64,000 nt of DNA from Nymphaea colorata (lineage: Eukaryota > Streptophyta > Magnoliopsida > Nymphaeales > Nymphaeaceae). Below the pieces are notes generated by a model. That model saw only the letters and a program-made list of their open reading frames with translations, searched no databases and had not been told where the DNA came from. The stretch covers positions 23,248,802 through 23,312,801 of the forward strand of contig NC_045145.1 in NCBI RefSeq assembly GCF_008831285.2, written 5' to 3'. Shown one piece after another: positions 25,984-37,164 of the stretch. Numbering within the stretch: the first letter of the stretch is position 1; each line of letters begins with the position of its first letter. The translations under genes were made by a program, and so were the position numbers.

Positions 25984-26757
25984 AGCAGGAGATCTAATCA
26001 CCTGGCTATATTAAAGCTTTCAAATTGGAAAGATCAAAAGTTGGATTAGCACATGGTCTGCGTTCCATGGCATAATGTCTTAAAATTCGGTCCAACTCGA
26101 GTTGCCCATTAACAAAAAGAATGTGTAGAATCTAAGCATATTTCTTAATTATTGTCAAGAAAAAAGGAAGAAAAAAATGCTTGAACACATCAATAAAAAT
26201 CTGCCACCAAGAACTCATTCAACCTGGCAGGATGCTTGAATTCAAGAACTTGAGATCGAACAACTGAAGAAATGAAAATCAATTCTTCATTATCATCATC
26301 TGGTCTAACTGGTAGAAGTCTCCATACATCCAGCTTGCCTACAACGCCTAAACAGAAAAGCTAATCATTTGATATCTGGTGCCTAAATAATGCACCACAG
26401 GTAGATGTTATCGGATCAAACACACAAGGAATAACCATAAAGAAGTAAATAGATTTTAAATTCTCAATAAAGTAAAATCTCGACTACTAAAGTATACTTT
26501 CTGTCAGCAAGAGATCTAATCACTTGGCTATTAAAGCTTTTAATTTGGAAAGATCAAAAGTTGGATTAGTACATGGAAGTCATGCTTTCATAACAGTGAA
26601 ATCACAAAAAATCAATTCCAGTGTCGTCAAGCAGCTTAGATCTTTCCAGGTTGAAATCAAGTGATGTGATTTCTCACATACACCAAACTCAATTCCGTAA
26701 CTTTCTCAAACCATGGAATCCAGACATCCATGTGCTCCATATCCTCAAAGAGCTGAG
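25984..26757 (-). repeat. Duplicated segment R3, copy 1 (decayed gene tail on the - strand)
   Basis: 26271-26757 matches 53045-53532 in the same orientation, with small indels. The phrase agatctaatcacctggctat..ggaaagatcaaaagttgga also occurs at 25984-26055 and again at 26509-26585. On the - strand, phrases such as GKLDVWRLLPVRPDDDNEEL followed by FISSVVRSQVLEF and a stop read like the C-terminal end of a real protein. The family is not recognised. It is treated as a gene-tail remnant. Confidence 0.6.
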
Positions 26758-28031
26758 ATTTGGAGCGGGGCCTCTTAGATTTGTGTGCACAGAAACTTTG
26801 AATCTCCTAGAAAATTAGAAGCTATGACCTCTGTAATCCAAGTCAATGAAAAAGGCTACAGAATTCAACCATTTTATCACTAGGTCGCTCAACTTGTAGC
26901 AGACTCCGAGATAAGGATGTGAGTCTGCCTGTTTACATGCTCAAATATCGCTTTCTTGGTGAACTCTTGTTTCGTTTTGTGTGTGTGCGAGCAGCTCGGA
27001 TGAAAATTTGCGGCTGGAGAAGACTTCATTGATATCAAGCTTTCACACTAGTGTCTAAAGCCTAAATTCCAACTAATGGGCCTTGTCTGCCGTTTTTTTC
27101 CAACCCACTTTATGAGAAAAGAGAAGCATTGAATGAACTCTTTTGGGCCTGATGATTGAAAGAAGAGGAAAGGTATATAGAGAAGCTAGCAAAGACCCCA
27201 ATCAGACTATGCCAATACATGCACGTAAGGCATTGATGGCCTCATGGTGGAGCTCTTGTAGGAAGAGGAACAAAAAGATATAAAAAATATTGAAGCATTA
27301 CCCAAAAGTCTCAACCCACAATATGTTTATAAACAATAATTTACCAGTACTAAAACTTGGAAAACGTCCAAGAACAGAATTGAAAAGCCTACTAGACAAT
27401 CACGTTTTCTTCGATACGAAACTGAGGAAAACTTGAACCATCATTAGTCTGTGGATATTATAGTAAAAAACCATTGTGATATGCCTATATGCATCTTGGG
27501 ATCCAAACCATCATGTGGAACATGCTATTTCCCAGTGAACAAGTAGTAATTCATTATTTATATTCAGCAACCAACAGCAGCAACATATATAGACACTCGA
27601 ACCAGAAACACTGTGACACACAACTACAAATACAACTTACCACCAGTCCGCAAGGAGACAGTCGGACTATATTCAGGGAACCTGGGAATGACAATAATAG
27701 ATGTACTAATTGGAAAACAAGCCCTTGGAGAAAAACTTGAATGCCTTAACCTAACCTACCTAGCCAGGTTGCGAAGGACCTGCAGACTAAAGAACAGTTA
27801 CCATCATATACAAGGAACCTTAACCTTTATTACGACTTTTTGAGTTCTTGTAATGGAAAAGAGGAAACCAAGTGTCGATTCATCAATTTAGACACATAAT
27901 AAACAAACAAGACAAGGTTTGCTGCTCTAAAAATATTGGGCGGATCTGTGAATGAAATGAATAGCACAGAGCAGCTTCCAAATTGTCAAGCAGCAGTAAG
28001 AAGTATAACTTCACACTCTTTCTCCTGTTCA
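26758..28031. other. Spacer between R3 and the sucrose synthase locus
   Basis: No gene was recognised. Some - strand phrases near 26.9 kb look coding-like, but no exon boundaries can be supported. Confidence 0.5.
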
Positions 28032-31000
28032 TCATGCTTGATCCTCAGCTGCACGTGGGACAGAATTTGCCTGACAGATGCAAAGCGGAAAGATTACAGG
28101 TATGCTGTTTTCTAATAACGACTTTACATGTCATATGGTCAATTACAAAATAGATATGAAGGTCCATTTTAGAAGTAGATTTTCCAGAACCCATGGTGCA
28201 TTCCAATACAGGGGCATGGAAGCAACAGGATATTGATCTTTATCTGCAAACCATGATGAAAGAACAGAGAAGGTTGACAAACTTACAAGCTCACGAAATT
28301 TTAAGACATAAAACATCTCCAGATATCTCTTCAGCTCAAGTCTTTCAAGCTTAGAAACATGCTTCCAGAATCCATAAACCCCAGCCAAGGTCATTAATCT
28401 CTCGAAGTATATCTTCCATGTGTATCTGACATTTTTTTTATAAGATCAACATTATAGGAGCCCAAAACCAGGAAGAAGACATTGCTAACAGGAAAAGAAA
28501 CAATGTAAAAAATTAAGCATGAATAGCTGTGGATCTGTAAAGCAGCCAAAAAAATCTAGGTTGACAGCAAGAAGAACACATGGAGGAAGATAATTTTTGC
28601 AACAGTCCAACTCATTGCACCAATTGACATGTGATTGAAGAGGTTAACTGAATAATCATGACTGAAAAATAATAATAATATGAGTTAAACTAAAAACCTT
28701 TCATGAATGCGTCGTAAACCCCCTGCAGATATTTCATCCCAGTATCCTGGATTTGTCTTGCACTTTTCAAAAGAGTTTGCCATCAGTTCAGCAGCATTAT
28801 CCGGATGATAAGGATCAACATGGAAACCAGATTTGCCATGTTCTATGATCTCAGCAGGTCCTCCATAACAGGTGGCGAAAGTTGGCAGACCACATGTCAT
28901 GGCCTCCACAACAGTAAGCCCAAATGCTTCATAAACGGCAGGCTGAGTGGATCTGGAACAACAAGAAGATTAGGAACAATGGAAGGTTTTTCAAAAGGGT
29001 TGACAGGGCCAAATAAAGTACCTGCACAAATGCACCTCTTGTGTCAGCTATACAACGATACAGCTCACCATTCCGCACCCTGTTCATCTGACAGCATATC
29101 CACCGCAATTGACCATCCAATTTATACTTTTCTATAAGATAATGAATCTTGTCAATTTCTTAAATCTCCCCACTGTCGTTAGATTTCTTTACATCATGGT
29201 GACCAGCAACAATGACAAGGTTAACAAGCTCCCTTAATTTAGTATTCTTACCATACCACTCCACTAATCCAGATATATTCTTCACTCTATCAAGCTTTGC
29301 TATGGAAAAGATGATTGGCTTTGACGGATCACTCAACATACCACTAAGCCAGGTACATGAAGACAGAAACGAATGAACACAAGAACTAGTTTCATCAGAA
29401 TAAATCAAACTGTAACAAATGCACTAAAGAGAAACATACCATAACTCGAAAGAGAAAAAAAAGAAAAACTTATTTTCATATACAAGTGAGCAAAAAAAAG
29501 GACCTGCGTTATCGAGCCAATGGGAGCCTACATCTTGGCCACGGTGAGAATGGGTTATACATTCATGTCATCCTTGTGCAATTTCACTTTTCATGCAAGG
29601 TTTTCCCATCCAAAATCAACTTCCTACTTGACCAATATACCTTGTAGGTGTAACCTAGTGTATACCAGGTAGAGTAACTTTTTTTCTTTTAACTTAATCT
29701 AATGGTATAGATGGCAACATAGCTTGCACTTACAAACCAAGCTTTAAATCATGTTCTTTTGAAATAAAGTCATATCCTTTGACCCACCAAATTTTGATGC
29801 ACTGTGAGACACTGATTTTTTATGCCCTTGAATTTTACATTGTTTTTACACATTGACTTCTTCGTTAAATAAACTATGTATGTTACATCCACCAAACTAT
29901 TTTGGCCATTTGATCACTTGATTTTAAGGTGAGGAGCATGGGAATACACCATTCAGTCTCTCTACCACTAGTGTATATATATATATATAGGTGTGTCACA
30001 GTATCTGAGGATGCTAAATAAGGCTATAGAAAGTGAAGAAATGATTGAAAGCGAATTAAAATTGCAACAGGAAAAAGAAAATGCAACACTGTTAATGACT
30101 CACAAGTATTCGTCATTTTGTTCTGAACTATATAACAGCTTCCGGATTGCTCCATGCAGTGTGGTTAACCGCTTTAGCTTGTCTGAGTATGGAAAATAAA
30201 TGCTCATGTCGCAGCCAGGAGATACGATATTGAACTTAGGATCAAAAACGTCAATGCCATTAACAACTCTGTACAATCCAGGAAGAGTAAATGCACAATA
30301 GCTCTCATATTGTCCAATAACATCATCGCTGAAACAAAGACCAAACTTAATGTTATATGCCAAGATACCAAGCTCATGGTTGTAAGTACAAAATATATCT
30401 CTGACTCATGGACAATTAACCTTGATCTTTGTCTGGTTTCACAAAAACAAAATGATTTTAAATGCAGGACGTTTTTAAAGTTTATCAAACTGGCAAAAGA
30501 GAAGGTTAATTCTCAATCAAAATTCAGGAAACATGCAGGATTAGAAAAGGAAAATGTAAAGTGAGATCACCAGCTTACTTATCAAATAAAAATGAGTATG
30601 TAATGACCATGATAATTGAAGGAGTAGAGGATGGTGTACATATATCATTAAGTGGAGAGCTATGCATGACTTATTTATTCAACACATAAACTGGGAAGGC
30701 TATTTCAAACAGTGTGGTCAGAATCAGCATCATTGGCAGCCAATGCAAATCGATTACCATGCTAGCCCATATCAGAGTGTAAAAAAATAAAAAATTATTT
30801 CATTAACTATTTTAAAATAATTATTAGCTCATTTTTAACAAAAAATAAAAAAATGGCTAATATGGACAATGCCATCATGCATATCAGTGAAAAGTATCAT
30901 TTTAAAGGTTTTTTATACAAGAAGGGAACTTACATTTACAGTATTGATATCAACAACAAAATGACATTCTATGCACGTCAGTGGTAAAGAAATCACTTCC

Positions 31001-31865
31001 ACTCATAGGGAACATTCATAACGAAAACCATACACATTCTAGAAACATGTGCCATTCATGTGCAAGGAGTGACAGACGAATCTGACGAAACACATAGATT
31101 TAACTATACTTTGCTACAAAAACAGCTGATGCCATTCTAACCGACATAGGGATCACAAGCAAAGAATGATAAAAACAAGGAAAAAATAACACAGAAATTC
31201 ACATGGTTTAGACTAAACACTCCTACTTCCACGGCTGCACCACATTCTCTTTTCTCCCGGTTCTCCTGTTTATAATAAGAAAGCTTGATGAAAATTACAG
31301 TATTACACATATACCTTCAACAGGAAGTAAACTCCATACTTTAATATACCTTTCAGCTTTGTTGACAAAACGTGTGGGACCATTTAGACAAGGAAACCTT
31401 TTGTCCTTTTGTTTTCTAATACCTCAGGAATGCCTGAATGTCAATTCTGGGTATTGGGTAGGGGTACCACATAGCTTTGATAGAAAAAGGACTTTTGCAG
31501 ATGAAACGTTGGCCCTTGTTCACTTGACCTTTTGCATGATAAAATTTTCAGAATATTGACTTGATTTTATCCACTGATTTTCCTTGTTCTTACTGCATTT
31601 AAATATCATCATCTAAAACTGATTTTACATTTACAGGCATACAAACATTGATTCCTATTGAAAAACTTAGCTCCTTTCAGTGCTTTCACTGCTAATCTGT
31701 TAAACCCTTTTACTAGGTTATAAGTTGCCGAATTTAAAAGCCTGTAAAAATATACAGATATATAAAATCTTAAGTTACTTTCAGGATGAACATGAATCCA
31801 GAAAACCTTTTCCCTATCTTAGTACATCCTGTGCTTTCCCCTCACAATAATTTAATTTTTTTTAT

Positions 31866-32138
31866 TGTTATGGGAACCGGGTCCATATCTGGACCCGGTT
31901 CTATGGGGCGCGGGTACCGAGGCGGGCTCGGTACCCTAGGCGGCTTCTCCTCTCTCCCTCTTTATATTGTCACTTGTGTTTAGTGTTGAATTATGTGAAA
32001 TATAATTTTCTCTCTCCTAGGGTTGCGGTGAGCCCCTAGGTCAGAGCCTCCCCGTGGTTTTTCACCTCTTTCTGAGGTTTTCCACGTAGATTGTGTGTTT
32101 GTTCTCCACTCTCTCTCTCTGTGGTTCGTGTTTCTACA
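31866..32138 (+). repeat. Copia-B 5' LTR, lacking its first 13 bases
   Basis: It starts at tgttatgggaaccggg and ends ..gtttctaca before the primer-binding site. It contains two adjacent perfect inverted repeats: 31875-31900 (arms AACCGGGTCC/GGACCCGGTT) and 31912-31936 (arms GGGTACCGAG/CTCGGTACCC). Confidence 0.93.
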
Positions 32139-32150
32139 TGGTATCAGAGC
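32139..32150 (+). other. Copia-B primer-binding site
   Basis: TGGTATCAGAGC directly after the LTR is complementary to the 3' end of initiator methionine tRNA, the usual plant copia primer. Confidence 0.93.
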
Positions 32151-32573
32151 CAGCGGAGTTGGAGAAGCGTTTTTTCCGAGGATCGTCAAGTTTTTCGTCG
32201 CCCGACGCCGTTGAAGTTCCGGCGCCGCTGCTGCCCGTTTGACGTCGCCCTGCTCTGCCGCCGCTGTCCTCTGTTCCGCCGCCACCGTCCTCTGTTCCGG
32301 CGCCGCTGCTGCACTTGTGACGTCGCCCTGCTCTGCCGCCGCCGTCCTTTTGTTCCGCCGCCGCCGTCCTCTGTTCCGCCGTCCTCTGTTGCGCCTCCGC
32401 GGTCCTCCGTTCGGCCGTCTTTGTTTCTGCCACCGTGGGTGGCCTCTGTGTTGCGCCGTCGCCTGCTTTCCGTTGCCGCTGCCTCATTCCCGCCGCCGTC
32501 GCCGCTGCCTCCTTCCCGTCGCCGTTGCCTCATTCCCGCTGCTGTGCCTCTTGTTGCTGTGTGCTTGTTTGTG

Positions 32574-35500
32574 ATGGCAGAAGCGATGGGGACTCAAAAA
32601 GATGCCGTTCTTGACACGGGCAGCGCCTCCAAGACTGAGAACGTGCCGCTCCAGGTCACCTCCATCCGTCTGACCAAGGACAATTACCTATCTTGGTCTG
32701 CCGCTCTAGAGATTGGGATTACTAGCCGTGGGCGTCTCTCTTACATCACTGGCGACAAACCTGCGCCCATCAAATCTGATCCTCAATGGGCAACGTGGGC
32801 GTTGGAGGACAGCCAAGTGAAGGTGTGGATTATCAGCTCCGTGTCATCCGATATCCAGCCCCTCATTCTGCGGAAGCCGACCTCTTTTGATATGTGGACT
32901 GTGCTTGCAAAGATGTATGGTCGCAAGAAGAGACATCTGCGTACCTATCAGATTAAACGCAGTATTTACTCTCTGACACAGGGTGATCTGTCTGTTGCTG
33001 CCTTCTATGCTGCCCTGAAGACCAAATGGGAGGAGCTAGATTATCATGTGACTGATGAGTGGACGTGCGGTTCAGATCATTCCCTCTACTGGGAAAAGGA
33101 ATGGATGGACCGTACGTTTCTGTTTTTGGGAGGCCTGCGGGATGAATTTGAGTCTATTCGTAGCCAGATTCTTAATGGTGATGAGATTCCGGGGATAGAG
33201 GAAGTATATGCTCGTGTTGAGTCTGAAGAACAACGTCGCCAGGTGATGCATCTTGACACCGGTCATGGCCCTTCTGCCTTTGTCAGCCGTGCCTCAGGGA
33301 CTGGGCAGCGTCCTGCCCGACATTGCACTCATTGCCACAAGTTGGGGCATTCGGTGGATTTCTGTTGGGATCTTCATCCCGAGAAGAGACTGGTCAGAGG
33401 TCGTCCTCCCTCTGGCAAGCGTAGCCCTACTGTGTCTGATTCCAGTCAGAGCAATTCTTCTAGTAGTGCAAAGTCCAAGTTGTCTCCTGCTCAACTCAAG
33501 GAGCTACAGGCGTACATCAGCCGTCTATCTACTACCCCTGAGGAGTCCTCCACGTCTGAAGGGGCTCAGCTAGCCCAAGCCCTCGTTGCCTCGACTGATC
33601 AAGGTAACCCTTCTCTTGGTGATTGGATTGTTGATAGTGGAGCCACTCACCACATGACAGGGGACTCTAAACTCTTTCAAGAATATCAACTTTCCTCTGG
33701 CAAGCAACGCGTGTCTATGGCAGATGGGTCTTCTATCTCTGTGGCTGGGAAAGGGAGCTTGTCCCTGCTGAACAAATACCATCTCCACAATGCCCTGCAT
33801 GTTCCAAATATTCCCGTGAACTTACTCTCTGTCAGCAGTATTACTAAAGAATTAAACTGTAATCTAATTTTCTCTGCTGATCATTGTTCCCTGCAGGACT
33901 TGGTGACGGGGAAGAAGATTGGGATTGGTTCGGTTACTGATGGGCTCTACAGGCTGCCGGTACAAGTTGCTTCAGCGTTGATTTCTGCCACGAGTGGTCA
34001 CTTGTCTGGTGTGAATGATAGATCTACTGTTCTGCGATGGCACGAGCGTCTTGGACATCTCCCCTTCCAGTTAATAAAGAAGTTGTTTCCTCATTTGTTT
34101 GCTTCTGTCTCCATTGACTCCTTCGCTTGTGAAGTGTGTCAATTGGCTAAACATGTCAGGGCTTCATACCCTATTTCTTTGAATAAATCCACTCATCCGT
34201 TTGCCTTAGTTCATTCCGATGTTTGGGGTCCTTCTGGAGTACCCACGTGTGGTGGTTGTCACTATTTTTTGACGCTTATTGATGATTACTCTAGATGCAC
34301 GTTCGTGTACTTGTTGCGAGAACGTAGTGAGGTTCCAGCAGTTGTGAAAAACTTTGTTGCCTTTGTTGAGACTCAATTCCATACTACTGTTCAAGCTTTC
34401 CGTACGGATAATGCAAGAGAATATGTCTCCCAATCCCTTGATGAATTCTTGAAAGGAAAGGGTATTGTTCATGAAACCTCTTGTAGTTATACCCCTCCTC
34501 AGAATGGTATAGCTGAACGTAAAAATCGTCATCTATTGAATGTTACACGGGCCATTATGTTCCAACGTCATGTCCCGAAGCGGTATTGGGGTGACGCACT
34601 TCTCACTAGTGCACATCTCATTAACCGTATGCCTACTAGAGTGCTGGATGGTCAGTCTCCTTATTCTACCCTGTGGCCTACTCAGAATCCGTGGCCTCTT
34701 ACTCCTCGTGTCTTTGGGTGCAGTTGTTTTGTGCATAATCATAGCCCTACTCTCAAAAAACTTGATCCCCGGTCTATTAAAGGAGTTTTCTTGGGGTACT
34801 CTTCCACTCAGAAGGGGTATAAATGTGTGGATCCCACTACTTCCAAAGTATATGTTTCGAGGGATGTCACATTTCATGAACATGAGTCGTATTTTCCGGT
34901 GAATACTCTTCAGGGGGAGTGTCTTGGGAACAAAGGGGAAGAGTATTCCTCTAATCAGCTGATTCAGTTTATGGAGTTTTTGGATTACAAGGTTAGTCCC
35001 AGTGTGATTGACACGGTCACGGTCAGTAATGAGAAGGGCAGTCATATGGAAGGGGTCACGGTGGATGCTCAGCCCACTATTGCCCGGGATCACTTGTTTG
35101 GCAAGGTTTATGTCAGAAAGGAGAAAGCTACTGTGGAAGATGTTGGTGATGAGGATAGAACCAATCCCAATCTTGTGATCTCCCCGGATGACCCAAGTCC
35201 ATCGAATGAAGAGCTCCCTATTGCTTTGCGCAAAGGCACCAGGTCATGTACTTCTCACCCTATTCAGAAATTTGTTTCTTATGCTAAGCTCAGTACAAAT
35301 TACAAATGTTTTATCACAACCTTATCCAAAGTTGTTATTCCCAGGTCGGTGGATGATGCTAAGGATGATCCCAAGTGGTTACATGCTATGACGGAGGAGA
35401 TGGGTGCGTTAGCTAAGAACAAAACATGGGAAGTTGTTGATATCCCTAAAGGGACACACTTAGTTGGCTCTAAGTGGGTTTACAACGTGAAGTACAAACC

Positions 35501-36884
35501 TGATGGCACTGTAGATCGATATAAAGCTCGTCTGGTTGCAAAGGGGTTCAGCCAGAAGTATGGGATCGACTATCTTGAGACCTTTGCCCCTGTTGCAAAG
35601 TTGAAGACTGTGAGGGTTATTCTTGCTCTTGCTGTGCACAAGAAGTGGCGCATGGACCAGCTTGATGTTAAAAATGCGTTCTTGAACGGCCATCTGGAGG
35701 AAGAAGTCTATATGAGCATGCCTCCCGGGTATGTTCAAGAGGGAAAATGTTGTCACCTCAAGAAAGCTTTGTATGGCTTGAAGCAGTCGCCTAGAGCTTG
35801 GTTTGAGAGACTAAGGATCGTTATGAAGTCTACTGGGTACAAGCAAGGAAATGGAGATCATACCCTATTCATAAAGCAGAGAGATGGTCTGGTGAGTCTT
35901 CTCCTTGTCTACGTTGATGATATGATTGTCACGGGCAGTGATGAAGAAGAAAACAGAAAGATGAAAGAGAGATTAGCTAAAGAATTCGACCTCAAGGATC
36001 TGGGTAAGCTGAGATACTTTTTGGGGATAGAAATTGCTCGATCAGAGACAGGGCTGGTTATGAATCAAAGGAAGTACACTCTTGACTTACTAAAGGAGAC
36101 AGGTAAACTTGGTTGTAGGCCCTATCTTACTCCTATGGAGTCGGGAACTAAGATAAGTATCAAGACGGGCACCACTCTGGATGAGGAAGGAAAAGGGCGA
36201 TATCAGAGGCTAGTCGGTAAGCTTATCTATCTTACTCTAACTCGCCCTGATATCACGTATGCGGTAAATGTGCTAAGTCAATTTATGCATGCTCCCACGG
36301 ATTGTCATTGGAAGAGTGCAGAACGAGTGTTGGGGTATCTAAAGAATGACCCAGGAAAAGGGCTGCTGTATACTCGACAAGACAAACTTACTATTGAGGG
36401 CTACTCAGATGCAGATTGGGCAGGTTGTACTGACACAAGGAGGTCTACTACAGGGTATTGTATCTTTCTTGGAGGTAACCTAGTTGTTTGGAGAAGTAAG
36501 AGGCAAGAAGTATGTTCGAGGTCTAGTGCTGAGGCTGAGTACAGGGCTGTTGCAATGGGGGTTACAGAGATGCTGTGGCTGAAGATTCTTTTGACTGATA
36601 TTGGTGTGGAACTGGGAGATAAAATGAAGATGTACTGTGACAACAAGTCTGCGATTAATCTTGCCAATAATCCAGTTCTACATGACAGGACCAAACATGT
36701 GGAGATTGACCGTCATTTTATCCGGGAACGCATTGACTCAAAGGAGCTGATTCTGCCATATATGAAGTCTGAAGATCAAGTTGCAGACGTTCTAACTAAA
36801 GGGCTTTGTACTTCTTCATTTGAAAAGAATGTTAGCAAGCTTGGCATGTTTGACATGTATGCCAAGCTTGAGGGGGAGTGTTAG
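32574..36884 (+). CDS. Copia-B gag-pol polyprotein, intact
   Basis: One uninterrupted frame of 1436 residues from ATG 32574. In order: a gag domain (about 1-230); zinc knuckle CTHCHKLGHSVDFC (251-264); aspartic protease DSG (D354); a GAG-pre-integrase HHCC region; integrase D549, D612 and E648 (35 residues between the last two); reverse transcriptase ending in YVDD (1113-1116); and RNase H with YSDADWAG (D1279) and TKHVEIDRHF. All catalytic signatures are present. The stop (TAG) lies inside the first bases of the 3' LTR. The frame is also open upstream to 32091, through the LTR end, primer site and a C/G-rich leader. I chose 32574 because the conserved gag begins there. The gene order protease-integrase-RT-RNase H defines copia. 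Confidence 0.95.
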   Translation: MAEAMGTQKDAVLDTGSASKTENVPLQVTSIRLTKDNYLSWSAALEIGITSRGRLSYITGDKPAPIKSDPQWATWALEDSQVKVWIISSVSSDIQPLILRKPTSFDMWTVLAKMYGRKKRHLRTYQIKRSIYSLTQGDLSVAAFYAALKTKWEELDYHVTDEWTCGSDHSLYWEKEWMDRTFLFLGGLRDEFESIRSQILNGDEIPGIEEVYARVESEEQRRQVMHLDTGHGPSAFVSRASGTGQRPARHCTHCHKLGHSVDFCWDLHPEKRLVRGRPPSGKRSPTVSDSSQSNSSSSAKSKLSPAQLKELQAYISRLSTTPEESSTSEGAQLAQALVASTDQGNPSLGDWIVDSGATHHMTGDSKLFQEYQLSSGKQRVSMADGSSISVAGKGSLSLLNKYHLHNALHVPNIPVNLLSVSSITKELNCNLIFSADHCSLQDLVTGKKIGIGSVTDGLYRLPVQVASALISATSGHLSGVNDRSTVLRWHERLGHLPFQLIKKLFPHLFASVSIDSFACEVCQLAKHVRASYPISLNKSTHPFALVHSDVWGPSGVPTCGGCHYFLTLIDDYSRCTFVYLLRERSEVPAVVKNFVAFVETQFHTTVQAFRTDNAREYVSQSLDEFLKGKGIVHETSCSYTPPQNGIAERKNRHLLNVTRAIMFQRHVPKRYWGDALLTSAHLINRMPTRVLDGQSPYSTLWPTQNPWPLTPRVFGCSCFVHNHSPTLKKLDPRSIKGVFLGYSSTQKGYKCVDPTTSKVYVSRDVTFHEHESYFPVNTLQGECLGNKGEEYSSNQLIQFMEFLDYKVSPSVIDTVTVSNEKGSHMEGVTVDAQPTIARDHLFGKVYVRKEKATVEDVGDEDRTNPNLVISPDDPSPSNEELPIALRKGTRSCTSHPIQKFVSYAKLSTNYKCFITTLSKVVIPRSVDDAKDDPKWLHAMTEEMGALAKNKTWEVVDIPKGTHLVGSKWVYNVKYKPDGTVDRYKARLVAKGFSQKYGIDYLETFAPVAKLKTVRVILALAVHKKWRMDQLDVKNAFLNGHLEEEVYMSMPPGYVQEGKCCHLKKALYGLKQSPRAWFERLRIVMKSTGYKQGNGDHTLFIKQRDGLVSLLLVYVDDMIVTGSDEEENRKMKERLAKEFDLKDLGKLRYFLGIEIARSETGLVMNQRKYTLDLLKETGKLGCRPYLTPMESGTKISIKTGTTLDEEGKGRYQRLVGKLIYLTLTRPDITYAVNVLSQFMHAPTDCHWKSAERVLGYLKNDPGKGLLYTRQDKLTIEGYSDADWAGCTDTRRSTTGYCIFLGGNLVVWRSKRQEVCSRSSAEAEYRAVAMGVTEMLWLKILLTDIGVELGDKMKMYCDNKSAINLANNPVLHDRTKHVEIDRHFIRERIDSKELILPYMKSEDQVADVLTKGLCTSSFEKNVSKLGMFDMYAKLEGEC
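36870..36878 (+). other. Copia-B polypurine tract
   Basis: GAGGGGGAG abuts the 3' LTR start TGTTAGAATATG. This position, seen in copia elements generally, shows that the true LTR start is at 36879 rather than at the shorter shared block. Confidence 0.85.
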
Positions 36885-37164
36885 AATATGTTGTTATGGG
36901 AACCGGGTCCATATCTGGACCCGGTTCTATGGGGCGCGGGTACCGAGGCGGGCTCGGTACCCTAGGCGGCTTCTCCTCTCTCCCTCTTTATATTGTCACT
37001 TGTGTTTAGTGTTGAATTATGTGAAATATAATTTTCTCTCTCCTAGGGTTGCGGTGAGCCCCTAGGTCAGAGCCTCCCCGTGGTTTTTCACCTCTTTCTG
37101 AGGTTTTCCACGTAGATTGTGTGTTTGTTCTCCACTCTCTCTCTCTGTGGTTCGTGTTTCTACA
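36879..37164 (+). repeat. Copia-B 3' LTR, 286 bp
   Basis: It begins TGTTAGAATATGTTGTTATG and ends TTTCTACA. Positions 36892-37164 are identical to the 5' LTR. It contains the same pair of inverted repeats at 36901-36926 and 36938-36962. Confidence 0.93.

Larger units (their letters stand above)
31866..37164 (+). mobile_element. Copia-B, full-length young Ty1/copia retrotransposon
   Basis: LTRs at 31866-32138 and 36879-37164 enclose a primer-binding site, one open polyprotein and a polypurine tract. The 273 bases shared by the LTRs are identical as far as I can read, so insertion was recent. The 5' LTR lacks the first 13 bases of the 3' LTR, and no matching target duplication is seen (tttat before, ggaac after). 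The element sits in intron 10 of the sucrose synthase locus, in the opposite orientation to it, and does not touch an exon. Confidence 0.95.

Noticed and set aside
32134-32574. Arg/Gln/Gly-rich frames on both strands in the Copia-B leader as genes
   Set aside because: They follow from a low-complexity gccgccgtc-type repeat and differ in every frame.
31866-37164. Copia-B as the cause of sucrose synthase inactivation
   Set aside because: It lies wholly inside intron 10; exons 10 and 11 on either side are intact and in phase. The disabling changes are elsewhere.
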